The position numbers and the translations under genes are program-made. From Pogonophryne albipinna (lineage: Eukaryota; Chordata; Actinopteri; Perciformes; Artedidraconidae): a DNA stretch of 64,000 nucleotides. Location: the NCBI GenBank assembly GCA_028583405.1, contig CM053256.1:13443087-13507086 (forward strand). The letters are read 5' to 3'. Within the stretch, counting starts at the first letter, position 1, and each line of letters starts with the position of its first letter. A model generated the notes under the pieces. It was not told the DNA's origin. It did no database searches and saw only the letters and a program-made list of their open reading frames with translations. Shown here in pieces: positions 1 through 11,222 of the stretch.

Positions 1-1174
1 GGAAAGTACAGATACAGAAATATGTCTATTGGTGTCAAAGTTAGGGTTTTAAGTCATGTTTGATTTGGTGCATATGATTTAAATAATGGTTTCATATGTT
101 ACTGCAAAACTCTTCAAATTCTATTCCCCCAAAAATTATTTTCCAACAAGTTTGTTTCTGTTAGCTAAGTTCTTCTTAACATCTGTTTACTCCCTGTTAA
201 AGTTCACGTGGAAAGTGAGAAAGCACAGCATACTGGGAATGAGGAAAGAGTCCATTCATCAAGTTTTGCAGTTTTCCACATAAGATTTGTAGGGGGAAAA
301 ATATTTAACTCAAAACATGGTGATACAGAAGAACAAATGTGTGGGTAGCGTGGTCGAAAAACTGAGAAAGAGGAACCATGTGGGAGGAAATTATGACCAT
401 GGAGTCAATCTCAGATGAAACATTTCTCTCACAAAGAAAGGTAGGGTTGCACTCGTGGGACATGAGATTGATTTTCTTTCTCTCCAGCCAACACTCCCCT
501 GTGTCCATGCCTCCATCCTGCTGTTTAAACAACAAAACATGTTCACTGCAGGAAGTTTCAGTAAGTCAGGGAGATTTTAAGTGCCTTCAAGTCTTCTGGT
601 TTGCCTTGGTATTTGTTCAAAATAATGTTTTTTTACTCTTTTAATTATTCAACTACTCCGTAGGTCCATACCACAGCAAGTCTTTAGATAGACTCGCATT
701 TTCGTGACTGAGAACTTGACTGGGATATACTGTATCTGGAATAGAAAAGCAGCAGGAATGTACCACAGCAGGCTTTAAAGGATGAAATTGCTAAGATTTA
801 CAGCTTAGATTTGCTTCAGGGTGGGTAGATGAATTCTCTTTTGTTTTAAGATTGCAATCAGGTCTGTGGTTTGCAATGAACCGCTCTGAAGTGATGCCTA
901 CACTTATGCACCTTTACTGTGAATGTCAGATGTTCCAGGAATGCATGGTTCAGTGTAATGATTGATTTAAATATCCCATCCATTCTCAAGAAGTCCTTCT
1001 TTTAACTTTATACAACATTTTTGTTTCCGTTTTCAACAGAAAATGACTAGTTTGCACAAATAGGAAACCCTGTTTTATTTACTGTTTGACTGCGGTCAGT
1101 AGTGCTTTCACTAACTCCATTTGCGGGTATGAAAGCACTTTAAATGTCTTTCCACATTTCAGAAGGATTTGACC
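1..1174. other. Intergenic, no feature recognised
   Basis: I see no open frame, splice-flanked exon, repeat array or transposon end that I can support here. The short open frames (under 90 codons, overlapping on both strands) look random. The stretch ends where the TTAA-flanked element begins. Confidence 0.5.
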
Positions 1175-1326
1175 TTAAAGGTCCCCTATTATACTCTTTT
1201 TCAATAGTATATTATAGTTCTCAGATATATACAAAACATGTCTCTGAAGTGTTTGGCTTGAATACCAAACAGATTGTGCATTTTAGCATCCCATAATCTC
1301 CTCTGTTTCAGCCAGTGCTGATTCTG

Positions 1327-1728
1327 TGGGTGTTTCCCAATGTCGAGGACGCTTGCTTGGTAGCACATATCTTCCGAGTCACTTGCTTCAGAAGCGAGGC
1401 AAGAATCCTTCCTAGCCTCGGAAAACGAAGAATTGTGGAACAGGCTAACAGGTGTGCAGGTGTGCGTCATGCGAGGCCCCGCCTTAAATGGAGCGTGATT
1501 TCCGCCAAAGATTTGGAAATTGGTCCGTGCGCAAAGCATTGTGGGGATTTTAAGACCGCGGAGTCTACACATGTGCAGCCTCGAAATTTCTCGCTACGAA
1601 GTACGCCAGCCTTGGTAGAATTCCAAGTATACTGGACATTGGAACAGTCCTTCGGCGGCACTCGATGACGTAGTATGCTTGAAATAGTGGCTCTGGAACA
1701 GCCTTCCTCAACTTTGAGAAACACCCCA
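1327..1728. mobile_element. Short inverted-repeat element (MITE)
   Basis: The two ends are inverted copies: TGGGTGTTTCCCAATGTCGA at the left and the complement of TGGGGTGTTTCTCAAAGTTGA at the right, about 24 bp with a few mismatches. The interior of about 400 bp has no convincing coding capacity; open frames on both strands here are coincidental. Superfamily not determined. Confidence 0.5.
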
Positions 1729-2368
1729 TGTCTGTCTACAAATGAACTGCCACTACCCGCGCCCCTCTGTCAGATGTTTGGTTAAAAAAGGAGGAGATTC
1801 AGGTGATAAGGTGGGCAGGCCTTAGCTTGGTTGGTTATTGGCTAATGGTTGCACAACCCAATTAAAACATTGTGACATCACAAAGTGGCCAAAATCTGAT
1901 CAGCTAATTTTCAGACAGGTTTTTATTAATGCTGTCAAAATTATCGCGTTAACGGCGGTAATTAATTTTTTGAATTAATTGCGTTCAAATATTTAACGCA
2001 TTTAACGCGTGTGCAGAATGGCCCGCCCCATACATCCCACCAGTGGCAGCGCCAGGGTATGGCTGGGGTAGGCTACACCCATACCAAGAAATGGCTTAGC
2101 CCCACCATGAAAAATGATGTTAAAGTAAGCAAAATAAAGTCCGCCAACTCGCGCCGAGAATTGCACAGACAGCAGTTAGTAAGATTGATTTCAGTAGCCA
2201 CTTGTCTGGAAATACCGAAGACCAGAAACGGTTTTGAAAACTTTTGTCACGTAGTGATCGTCTTCGCAATAGAACATCTTTGATAATGTCTTCTGGCCAA
2301 TCAGAATCAAGATAACGCGTGGTGTTGTTGCAGGAAGTCCCGACGGAGAATACTTTTGCTGTAGTACA

Positions 2369-3391
2369 GGGTTGCGTTCCGATAATCCAAAAATCAGCTC
2401 CTAAATTCTAACCCTATCTCCTATTCCTTGACCTCTGAGTGAAACGTCACGGGGTTAAGGGATAGTGGATAGGAGAATTCAAAAGGACTTAGGAGAAGAG
2501 ACTGCGGTACTTTAGAGAATCCGAATGCACTTTCACTATCTGACGTGTTTATGATGCGCCAGCGGACGTCATTTTGTGCGTCTGCTGCTGTGGGGAAACT
2601 ATGGAAACTACAGTTTTCTATACAGCGGACTACAAACATGGATGTTTAATAAGAACGACGGACTCATCTAGAGACTCTGCACCGTGCTCTGATGCTGATG
2701 TGGACAACAGAGAAACATATTCTTCATGACCAAAGTTGGATTTGAAATAAAAAAGGAAAGTGAAACTTATGCTCGTCACCCTCTCCCTCCGGTCCACATT
2801 AATACAAATGATCCCAATACGTATGATTGTATGAAAATATCTTAAAATCAATACAAATGTATTTATTATAAACGTTAGTCCTTAACATCTATCCCTGTGT
2901 ATATCATCATTCAAACATCTTTTAAAAGTTGAACAAACTCCACACAGCTCAGTAAAGACTGTGAAATGTTGACTTTATTTGATCATTTCAGTAAAAACTA
3001 ACGTTCATATTTCTCTTTTTGATTATAATACTGATGAACGTTCAGAAAAAAGCACTTACCACCTACGTTTTAAAATGCTTAATAAGCACCGTAACTTTCA
3101 TGATATCATTTCTCGGTCATAATCGGTTGTTTCCGTGAACGGCCGACTGTTACGTGACGACAAATGCTGCGGCTGCAATGCATTGTGGGGCAGCATTTTC
3201 TCCTCTCCTTTCGGTAAGGGAGGTCCAGTGGTTCCTAAGCTAAAGGAGGTTATAAAGGAAGTTTGAAACCTCCTTTCCTTTCATTTAGAGAATTGGAACG
3301 GCACTTATCATGGCTGCCACTGAGGGACTTCCGGGTCATTTCACTTGGTTAGGAAGGTTCCTAAGCTAAATTGACTATTGGAACACAACCC
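2369..3391. mobile_element. Inverted-repeat element, family copy 1 of 3
   Basis: Ends are GGGTTGCGTTCCGATAATC and the inverse of GGGTTGTGTTCCAATAGTC. The right-hand 550 bp is nearly the same as 45004-46062 (where interrupted) and 59776-60386, including a shared segment containing GGACTTCCGGGTCATTTCAC. No coding capacity. The copies differ mainly in the left half, as expected for internally deleted non-autonomous elements. Confidence 0.65.
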
Positions 3392-3720
3392 AGGGGTGCA
3401 CATAACTGGTACGCAGGTTATGTGCGTAATCTGAAATGCGTACCGTCACTTGTGTCACAAAGCGCATTTGCGTACCGACGTACTTGTGAAGCTTTTCCAG
3501 AAGGCGGTTAGATCACCGGACGACAGAGTCGGTCTCCGTGTGCACAGACAGGGCTGCTGTTAACGTCGGTCTGTACAACGGAATTGTGCCAAAACTACGC
3601 CAACCGGCTGCGGAGGGAGACTTCCCCCCCTTCACTGGAGAACTGCGCTAAAACAGCTGATCACAACGTTCACGCTCTGTGGTCACGAAGTACTCCACTG
3701 CCGAATTAAGATCCCACGGT
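3391..3720. mobile_element. hAT-like left end, right boundary not seen
   Basis: CAGGGGTGCACATAACTGGT at 3391 closely matches the terminus of the hAT element inside receptor C (18025). I do not see the matching right end, so this is probably a truncated copy. The end coordinate is approximate. Confidence 0.35.
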
Positions 3721-3887
3721 TTGATGATTGATAGGTGTGTGGGCTATCTTTCATTTTGACACACAGAAAAATGTTATAATAAACATACATACTGTAGGGT
3801 GAGTTGCCCTAATGTGGGACACACCCTAATGTGGGACACCCAAGCTCAAATGGGTGTAGGTCTTCCGCAAACAAATGAGAGTCAATA

Positions 3888-4888
3888 GGCTTGTTTGAGA
3901 CGCGTTGTGGCTCGCCTCGAAAGTAGATGAGAATAGCCGATCGCAGCCGGGGGAGGTCTCAAAAAGCTCGCCTGAAGTCGGACAGCTCCGAGTCGGCTTC
4001 TTCTTCTTCATCTTCTTCTTCGCCTTCTTCTTCTTCTTCTCTCGGTTTTTTGGCGGATTGCAAACAACTTTAAGGTGCATACCACCACCTCCGGAGTCGG
4101 CTTGACTCGGTTTGCATTAATAAAGAATGCACACATGTGTTTAATCGTTAATGTCAGATATGTACTAAGTAAATACATGTGTTCCGGCTCAAGATTAGAT
4201 TCAACTTTATTGTTATTGCACATATTACAGGTACTGAGACAACGAAATGCAGTTTAGCTTCTAAGCAGGTGCAACAAGCAGTGAAGTGAAAAGTAATTTA
4301 CACAATCTACAGAATAAAATATAGAATGAATTGAATGATGAATAAACAGTGAGGGGTATGAATACACTAGATATCAGCCTGTGAGCAGTATGAACAGTGT
4401 GTATGAATATGCTAAGATATATAAAGTATGAAAACGGTAAGCAGTGCAAGTATAGTATAAAATATATGGATATTAATTTCATGATGATAAACATTGTGGA
4501 ACAATGATGAAAAATGTGAATGGAAGTGGCGACATAAAACTGACACAAAACAACAACAAACTTTTGCCGAGCCAATTGGAGAGTTTCATCAGCAGCACGG
4601 GGTAAAAACCACCAATGAGCGCTCAGCTCGAGATACCAGCGAGTCGTTTCCCATCAAGCATTTCGCTTCCGCAGCCCGTGGAGAGGAACTGCGCCGCCTC
4701 GCCGCGCCTTGCTCTCACGGCCCGGTCCATCGGCTGCGGGCGTCTTTGTCCCGCGAGATTTCAACGTCTCATGTCGGCGAGCCTCCAGAGCAAGTCGGAC
4801 AAAATGACTAACCATCATGCAACGCACTAGCAAGACGTTGATCGCAACTGCGCAGGTCTGCGCAGGTCTCGCTTGTCTCAAACAAGCC
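3888..4888. mobile_element. Second inverted-repeat element nested in the TA element
   Basis: GGCTTGTTTGAGAC starts after TA (3886-3887) and its inverse ends before TA (4889-4890). The interior contains a TTC-rich tract (about 3999-4045) and a LINE-like tail. The open frames here, one rich in Lys or Arg on the minus strand, only reflect the TTC tract. Confidence 0.55.
4187..4450 (-). mobile_element. LINE-type 3' tail fragment
   Basis: Read on the minus strand the segment ends with a stretch resembling the 3' end of teleost L2/Rex-type LINEs: AAACTGCATTTCGTTGTCTC followed by an AATAAAGTTGAATC-like end. No reverse transcriptase is present. Recognition rests on remembered family resemblance, so the class is tentative. 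Confidence 0.4.
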
Positions 4889-6427
4889 TAGTGAAACTAT
4901 GGGTAAACACCTAAACACCAGTCTATGGTAAACACAAGCTGTGATGTCATGCGATCAAAATCACATGACTTCTCAAATGTCAAATCACAGATGAGGGTGG
5001 AAAAACCTTCAAACAGGAAGTACCCTGCGTGAAGACCACCCAAAGGTCAGTGACATAGTGTTTTGACAAATGTAATGTTAAGGTTTTAAATTTCGTATAA
5101 ATAAAACAATCTTGCAAGTTTTTATCAGGATGTGTTTATGATATGTTTGTTCATCAGAACATATTATAATATCGTGTAAATATACTCTATATTTTTTATT
5201 TCAATCAAATGTTCCATCGTCCCACTTTAGGAAACATGTTTCGCAAAGTGTGGCAATATGATTTGCCTAATGTGGGACAGGTCTAAAAGGGGCATGGATT
5301 GTGCAAGAGCAATGGTTATTTACAGGGTTTTAGTCTTCTAATGCATTATTTTAGATATTTAAGGTGAAGGGCAAATTATATTAAATAATTGGGGTTGGCT
5401 GCATCTCTGTTAAAATGGTATGACAAAGTCAGGGATAATGTTAGGGATTAATGTCGGAGTTTAAAAGATGGCAATTAATTTAAGCCCAAATATTTATAGT
5501 CATTTAATAAATCCTTCCAACACACAAGATAAAGATAGGAGAGAGGAGTTTATCAAATATTTTGTATTGGTTGTGAGCATATTCTAATGGTTTTTGGATT
5601 ATTGAAATATATACAGTTCTGTTTCATATGAGTGTTGAGAGCTGTATGCATAAATCTCTTAATTTTGCCCTCAAAGTGCACCAGATTGATGCATTTAACT
5701 TCAATTTAAAGAAAAACATCTTCTGTTGTAACAACAATAACATTATAAATAGTAACATAGCTGAACATGCTATTGCACTTTTCGCTTTGAGTGTTACTGG
5801 CCTGAGATGTTTTTATTACATGAATTAAGGTGACTGAGGCTTTTTAACATAGACTTTTCAGTGTCCCACATTTTGCACAGAACTGTCCCACTTTAGGAAA
5901 TGCAGATTGTCTGAGACAACTTGGCAATAAGAGTACTGATATGTCTACCATTTCTTTTATGAGTGTAATATCTGCATTTTCTCTTTTGGTTTGATTAGGA
6001 CACATCCTGGGGATTTCAGAATGGTACTGGATTTTGATTTATTGTATCGGCTTCATATCGCAATATATTCCAGAAGTCTGAAATGCAAAAAATGTCCCAC
6101 ATTAGGGCAATTCACCCTATGTGAAATGGATATATCCGCCTTCTTTCATTTATCTTTCCATTCCCACAACAATATACATAAATAAATGGCATATTTTGGA
6201 CATAGTTCGAATGGTGATTAATCATGATTAATTAATTTTTAAGCTGTGATTAATCTGATTAAACATTTTAATCGTTTGACAGCCCTAGTTTTTATATAAA
6301 TGGATCAGGACGAAAAGAGAGGGAATCTTTTTTCCTGATACTTTCTGAATCTCTTTACACAGAGGGGACACATGTTTATGTATAAAAGACATGAAAAAGT
6401 GAATTTTGAATAATGGGTGACCTTTAA

Positions 6428-7083
6428 AGTGCAAAATTGGATGCTGTTTTGTTTTCCGGTTTAAATCAGAGGCATAGTTGTGTGTCCAGCATCAAGTGGA
6501 CAGGGGCACAGAGGGAGTAGCCTGCTATTTTATATAACTTCACGGCAACCCTAAATTATCGACAGATGTTGCAGTGACGTTCCGCTGCAGGGTAAAGAGA
6601 GGAGGACATTAAAAATAAGTAACCTACGTCTTCAGATGTTAATTTGCACAGTGACAAAGACACTTAACCTCAAGCCACCATGAGGTCAACCCACAATGAG
6701 AAAAACACATTACGCAGCAGGATCACTGGGGCACATGAGAGGCCACTGCTCATCTCTGTCTCTCAGGTAGTCATATTTACAACACTCAATTTATGTATTT
6801 AGTTGTTTTGTTACTTTGTGTTTTCACTTTTGGAGTTTCCCAAATGTCTGTTGTTTGGCTTTTTCGAGAAGAAGGCATGTCTTGGCATGATTTTTGGGTC
6901 AGACTCTAGTATTGAGAAAACAGCATGTCATGACTAACTATATACACATATACTCATCTTCAATCTGAATGTATCAAAGTATTTAAATGAAGTCGAAATT
7001 GTGTTTTGTTTTAGAAAATGTATAACTGAAACTGTATACAATAATGCCTTAAGAATAAAGTACAAGAGGTTTAATGGTTTTTA
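6428..7083. other. Upstream flank of receptor A
   Basis: No gene seen. A block at about 6505-6595 (containing AGTAGCCTGCTATTTTAT and GGCAACCCTAAATTA) has a diverged counterpart at about 16215-16285 upstream of receptor C (AGTAGCCTGTTTTTATTA, GGCAACCTTAAATTA). The upstream regions of A and C therefore descend from one ancestral flank. Confidence 0.5.
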
Positions 7084-7099
7084 GGGGTGGGGGGGGGGT
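7084..7099 (+). repeat. G-rich tract upstream of the receptor A promoter
   Basis: A run of ten G plus flanking G pairs lies about 35 bp upstream of the CRE. It could adopt a quadruplex or bind Sp/KLF-type factors. It has no evident counterpart at the other receptors. Confidence 0.4.
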
Positions 7100-7130
7100 G
7101 CGGCCTGAGGTCCCGCCTCGATGAGTGCAA

Positions 7131-7148
7131 TGACGTCACATATTTAAG
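7131..7148 (+). promoter_or_regulatory. CRE plus TATA-like core promoter of receptor A
   Basis: TGACGTCA at 7131-7138 is the full palindromic consensus for CREB/ATF binding. Two bases later comes TATTTAAG (7141-7148), a TATA-type box, so the start of transcription should lie near 7170-7180. A 5' untranslated exon ending at 7250 follows. The same arrangement, TGACGTGA followed by TATATAT, occurs at receptor C (16554-16568). Coupling of the CRE to the TATA box predicts cAMP- or stress-responsive transcription; that is inference. Confidence 0.65.
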
Positions 7149-7169
7149 GAGTCAGGGATCAGATCTTCA

Positions 7170-7250
7170 CGAAGTCCACAGACTAGTCAGATTTGTCCGG
7201 TGTCTTCTGCAACGAAGACACATCCTCTTCAAACAGGCGCTTTGAGAACG
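7170..7250 (+). other. 5' untranslated exon 1 of receptor A
   Basis: The exon ends with AACG followed by the strong donor GTAGGT at 7251. Its last 16 bases align codon for codon with the first coding exons of receptors B and C, but the initiator position reads AGG (7235-7237). No ATG is in frame, and an in-frame TAG lies at 7184-7186. The start coordinate is estimated from the TATA position. The intron runs 7251-7897. Confidence 0.6.
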
Positions 7251-7908
7251 GTAGGTGCTGTACCTTTGTTATCCTCAGGAACCGTAGCTCAGGCGGAATT
7301 AGTCAATAAAAGCATCCGATGCAGGCTGCACTGGCAACAGTTTTCGTATCAGAGATTTGCGATTCTTTGAGGTGGACTTTTTAACTCAGTTACATGCAGA
7401 TATTGTCATATTGTTAATTAAGCCTCTGACCTGGGTTTTGACTCCTGTTTATCAGGCCTAAGGACTCTTGCTTTAATTCAACAGTGGTTTAATGGTTAAA
7501 TGATGTATGTGTTTCCGTCCCATATGTGCACTGATGTAAATTAACTCAGTATGAAATGTGCGCGCCTTATGCATGTCTGCATGTAGAGCGAAACTCTCTT
7601 ACTCAAGTGTACATTTTAGAGTCATTTTATGAAACCTCTAACTAGCACAGAAAGTTAGGAAAGTTTTTCTTAGGAAATATTTGTCTTGTTGTCTATTGGG
7701 GTGGCTCACGTGAGATACATAAAGTCCAAATAGAAATTGGGACTATTGTCATGTCCATGTGAATAGCATTTTCTATTGGCCTTTTTGTGAACATTATTTA
7801 TGAAAACATTAAGCTTAAGTATTATTAGGGACTTTTTTTCCCATCTAGATAAAATACTTAAAGGTTTAATTTGTTGCTTTGTTTGCTTTTTTTGCAGGTC
7901 TTAAGACA

Positions 7909-9051
7909 ATGATGGATCTAATGACAGCTACTCCTTTCTATCTCATCAATTCAACTGATGACAATGGTAGAAATGGCTCTTATTATGAAGATGAGGATGA
8001 GTTTGATTTCAAGGAAGAGCATGCTGAGCTGAGACAGTCTCTCAACATCATGTCTCTCATTGTTTACTGCCTGGCCTTTGTTCTCGGTGTGCTCGGGAAT
8101 GGAGTGGTTATCTGGGTGACCGGATTCAAGATGAAGAAAACAGTTAACACAGTGTGGTTCCTCAACCTCGCTGTGGCCGACTTCCTCTTCACAGCATTCC
8201 TGCCTCTGAGTGTTGTGTACACAGCTATGAATTTTCACTGGCCTTTTGGCAAGTTCATGTGCAAGCTGAACAGCACTATAAGCTTTCTGAACATGTTTGC
8301 CAGTGTCTACATCCTGATGGTGATCAGTGTGGACAGATGTGTGTCTGTGGTGTGGCCCGTCTGGGCCCAGAACCACCGAAGTGTACGCAAGGCGTCCTGT
8401 GTGAGTCTGGGTGTTTGGATACTGGCTCTGATTCTCAGCACGCCATACTTTGTGTTTAGGGACACTGCGCCATCATATAACAACGATGATATAATCAATT
8501 GCTTCAACAACTATGCTCTTTCTGATGACTATGTAACAGAATCTGTGAATCAGCTGCGTCATTTTCGCCATCAGGCCATGTCCCTCACCCGCTTCCTCCT
8601 GGGATTCGTTGTCCCCTTCACTGTCATTGTCTCCTGCTATGCTGTGATAATCCATCGTCTCAGAAGAAACCGCACCCTGGCCAGCCAGTCCAGTCGCCCC
8701 TTTAAGATCATCGCTGCAGTTATCACCACTTTTTTCCTGTGCTGGGCTCCTTATCACATCATGGCTTTAATTGAGTTGGTAAATCACATGGCTATTCATT
8801 CAAGTGAAATATTAGACCATGTCATCAACATTGGAGTTCCTATAGCAACCAGCCTGGCCTTTCTCAACAGTTGCCTGAATCCACTGCTGTATGTGTTCAT
8901 GGGCCAAGACTTCAAGGATAAGGTCCGTAAATCCATCCTGAATGTATTGGAGACTGCCTTCCAGGAAGAGGTTTCTCGCTCTTATACCTACACAAACTCA
9001 ATGGTCACGAGTCGGAGCAAAGACAAGTCTGTTTCTGATGCCGAGGTATAA
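7909..9051 (+). CDS. cmklr1-like: Receptor A: chemerin receptor-like (CMKLR1 family) GPCR
   Basis: A class A G-protein-coupled receptor of 380 residues in one coding exon. The acceptor AG is at 7896-7897 and the first ATG of the exon is at 7909; a second ATG follows directly. The extracellular N-terminus has N-glycosylation sequons at N14 and N22 and a Tyr-Glu-Asp rich patch (residues 25-34) suited to tyrosine sulfation. Seven membrane segments start near residue 48. Family marks are N64 in helix 1, D91 in helix 2, the C118-C198 extracellular disulfide, DRC at 142-144 in place of DRY, CWAP at 278-281 and NPLLY at 324-328. The QNHRSVR loop and FRDTA in loop 2 are typical of chemerin/formyl-peptide-type receptors. 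The tail is Ser/Thr rich. It should act at the plasma membrane of leukocyte-like cells through Gi; ligand unknown. GPR1-like or another chemoattractant-receptor subfamily is an alternative. Confidence 0.9.
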   Translation: MMDLMTATPFYLINSTDDNGRNGSYYEDEDEFDFKEEHAELRQSLNIMSLIVYCLAFVLGVLGNGVVIWVTGFKMKKTVNTVWFLNLAVADFLFTAFLPLSVVYTAMNFHWPFGKFMCKLNSTISFLNMFASVYILMVISVDRCVSVVWPVWAQNHRSVRKASCVSLGVWILALILSTPYFVFRDTAPSYNNDDIINCFNNYALSDDYVTESVNQLRHFRHQAMSLTRFLLGFVVPFTVIVSCYAVIIHRLRRNRTLASQSSRPFKIIAAVITTFFLCWAPYHIMALIELVNHMAIHSSEILDHVINIGVPIATSLAFLNSCLNPLLYVFMGQDFKDKVRKSILNVLETAFQEEVSRSYTYTNSMVTSRSKDKSVSDAEV

Positions 9052-11180
9052 AGATGTCAATGATATGGATACTGTAATTGTACATAGATGTCACTGTAGA
9101 TAACAAATAACTAAGCTTTGGTTTTGGAGCTAAGCTTGAAAACGCTCAAGGCGATATGTAAACATTGTGTAAGTTTTAAACATAGCACCTGGTACTGGTA
9201 CCTGTATTGATATTAGTTACATGATTAACAACTTCACCCAAAGTATTTACAATCTGTTGGAGCAGACTATGTTAATATTATACTACAACTTCTAGATTTT
9301 TTAATGCATTTGAGAGATAATGCATTTTGAAACTATGGCAAGTTATAATATAATGGACTACTGTTTCCTTGCCATAGAATAAAGTATGTTTTAAACTAGC
9401 ATATTGAAAATCAATAGCAATTAACTGAGGAACTTGCACTTCAAACTTCTGAACCAATGCATCCAAGATGCAACAAAAGGCCATCTTTGGGTTCATAAAG
9501 GGAAATTAAGTGGGCTGATACTTACACTTGGTGTTCTTATTATTCATTTATTCTGTATAATAATTCTCATTAAAAATCATTCATGTTATGTCTATTGTTC
9601 ATGTTGTTTAACATTCAACTGCTACATGTCTACTGCATGCTTTAAACATTTCTTTAATCATTTTTATTCAGCTCTAGGAAAGGCTAATGTAAGCCTAATA
9701 ATAACCTTTTCAATTTGTGCTTAAAATAGCAGCTACATTGTATACTTGGCATCGATTGATCTTTAAATCATAGTGATTTTAAAAGTGCATAAGTCAATGT
9801 GAGTAAATGCATAATGTGTAATAATCTGATCATTTAAATGTATAATTTTCAGATTTATTATCGAGCAAACACATTTTCTTTAAAAATAACCCTTTCCCAG
9901 AGCCAAGGAGGCCATGTACTTGTGTCTTGATTTGTAACTGCCTAAAAAGATAATATATCCAGTTTACAATCAAAAAAGACAAAATATTATCTATTTAAAA
10001 GCAATCAGTGAATATTTGGCATGTTTGATAACATCAATTAACTATTTTTGATGGAATATAAGGGAATGGCAAACATTTTCTATGATTTGTATGACTTTGG
10101 TATGGTGTGGCAGATGTGATTTAACATGAAGTTTCTATACAATATTTTATATTATTTAAACAATGTAAATGATAAAACTTTTTAGTTTTAGACATGTCCA
10201 AATGTACCAAGAGTCCATAGAAGCTGATAAAGACTGCTTTTGTGTTGTTACCATTATTTTCATTATTAAAATGTTATTTCACTTGACTGTTTCCATTTCA
10301 TAATCACCACTGAACTCCGTCAAATAGTGAGCCTCTTATCTCTTTATCCTTTGTCGATCCAAATAATCTGGTGTCACACAAAATAAAAAGTTATCGTAAA
10401 AATAAACCAAACACAGGATGAACTTATTTTTATAAGTTGTTATTGTTGGTGTTATAAGATTTGGCCAGTAGAGGGAGCTGTTTCACACATCAGGCGCTTC
10501 TCAGATCAAGGACAGAAAACTTCAAGAGGGAAAAGACAACACTTGATTCATCAGCAGCCTTTGATATAGACCTACCTCTAATAGTGCTAAAGAATTTGTA
10601 GCAATGTTTGCAGCATTAAAGCCATTCAGTCAAGTAGTCAGGAAGTGGGAAAATCATCAGTCTTTTGTGATTATGTATAAATATTTTGAGTAGGCTTTCA
10701 GTGCTAGACTCTGTAATTATGGCTGCTACCTTTGGTCCTACAATTCAGATGAAACGTTAATGGTGAATTTGTAGGTGACAAAGTATTTATGATAACTTAT
10801 TTATAAATAAATAAATACATTCCTTATGTAAAGACTATACAAACCTTATACAAAGTATTTTGTAAGTCATTGTGAGCTTTAAGTTGTTGTTTAATATGAT
10901 CTAAAAGTAAAGATAAGTGTTGGCCAATACTCTGCTGCTAATGAGGGTAGTATACTGTGAATTGTAGACATGTTTAAATAAAGTCCAAACTAGTGAGTTC
11001 AGATACTAAACAGCTCCAATAATGTCTGCAAAAAGTCCACTTACTAAGTTATAGTTTATCAATTGGATTGATAAAAGCTGAAATTCATCGATGGGATCAA
11101 CTTCAAATGAAAGTTAAACGTTAGGAATGAAGGAAAATTCAAAAGTATGTTTTATGGTATGGTGCTATTTATATAATTTA
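9052..11180 (+). other. 3' UTR and downstream flank of receptor A
   Basis: AATAAA at 9378-9383 is the first polyadenylation signal, about 330 bp after the stop. Further AT-rich sequence follows with no credible gene. The whole stretch is repeated at about 99 percent identity by eye at 27271-29413. The copy has a 12-bp expansion near 28072, where CAGATTTATT becomes partly duplicated. Confidence 0.6.

Positions 11181-11216
<36 letters not shown>
11181..11216 (+). repeat. (TAG)12 microsatellite
   Basis: Twelve uninterrupted TAG units. The copy at 29414-29461 has 16 units, a length change since the duplication. Both abut the same hAT terminal fragment. Confidence 0.9.
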
Positions 11217-11218
<2 letters not shown>

Positions 11219-11222
11219 CTAC

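Larger units (their letters stand above)
3797..6117. mobile_element. TA-flanked inverted-repeat element
   Basis: GGGTGAGTTGCCCTAATGTG begins after TA at 3795-3796, and its inverse (GGGTGAATTGCCCTAATGTG) ends before TA at 6118-6119. The terminal repeat runs about 24 bp with one mismatch. A TA target duplication suggests the Tc1/mariner group, including pogo-like elements, but no transposase frame is recognisable. Sequences like the inner terminal motif recur at 5219-5279 and 5862-5901 (CCCACTTTAGGAAA), so the interior repeats its own ends. A segment at 5605-5705 recurs at 53562-53655. Confidence 0.6.
1927..6287. mobile_element. hAT-type element with 8-bp target duplication, carrying nested insertions
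   Basis: An identical 8-mer GTTTTTAT flanks the element at 1919-1926 and 6288-6295. Inside it the ends are inverted (TAATGCTGTCAAA at left; complement of TAGGGCTGTCAAACG at right). An 8-bp duplication with TAG-type ends is characteristic of the hAT superfamily. Next to both ends lie AT-rich ATTAATTAA-like stretches. No transposase is left; the interior holds the elements at 2369-3391 and 3797-6117. Confidence 0.7.
1179..6423. mobile_element. TTAA-flanked DNA transposon, expanded by nested insertions
   Basis: The left end reads TTAA then AGGTCCCCTATTAT (from 1175). The right end is its inverted counterpart, finishing in TTAA at 6424-6427. TTAA target duplications are known for piggyBac and Kolobok transposons; I cannot tell which this is, and no transposase is visible. 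The terminal repeats match only imperfectly after the first ten or so bases, so the element is old. Most of the 5.2 kb is later insertions described separately. Confidence 0.6.

Noticed and set aside
3826..4223. Lys/Arg-rich minus-strand frames
   Set aside because: They come from the TTC-rich tract inside a transposon.
8154..8459. 101-codon frames overlapping receptor genes (also 13380, 31575 and 18818)
   Set aside because: Shadow frames of the receptor coding sequence, preserved only because the receptor is conserved.
9278..9724. Frames of 72 and 96 codons repeated at 27497-27943
   Set aside because: They are in the 3' flank of receptor A and are alike only through the segmental duplication; they lie downstream of or across the polyadenylation signal and show no protein character.
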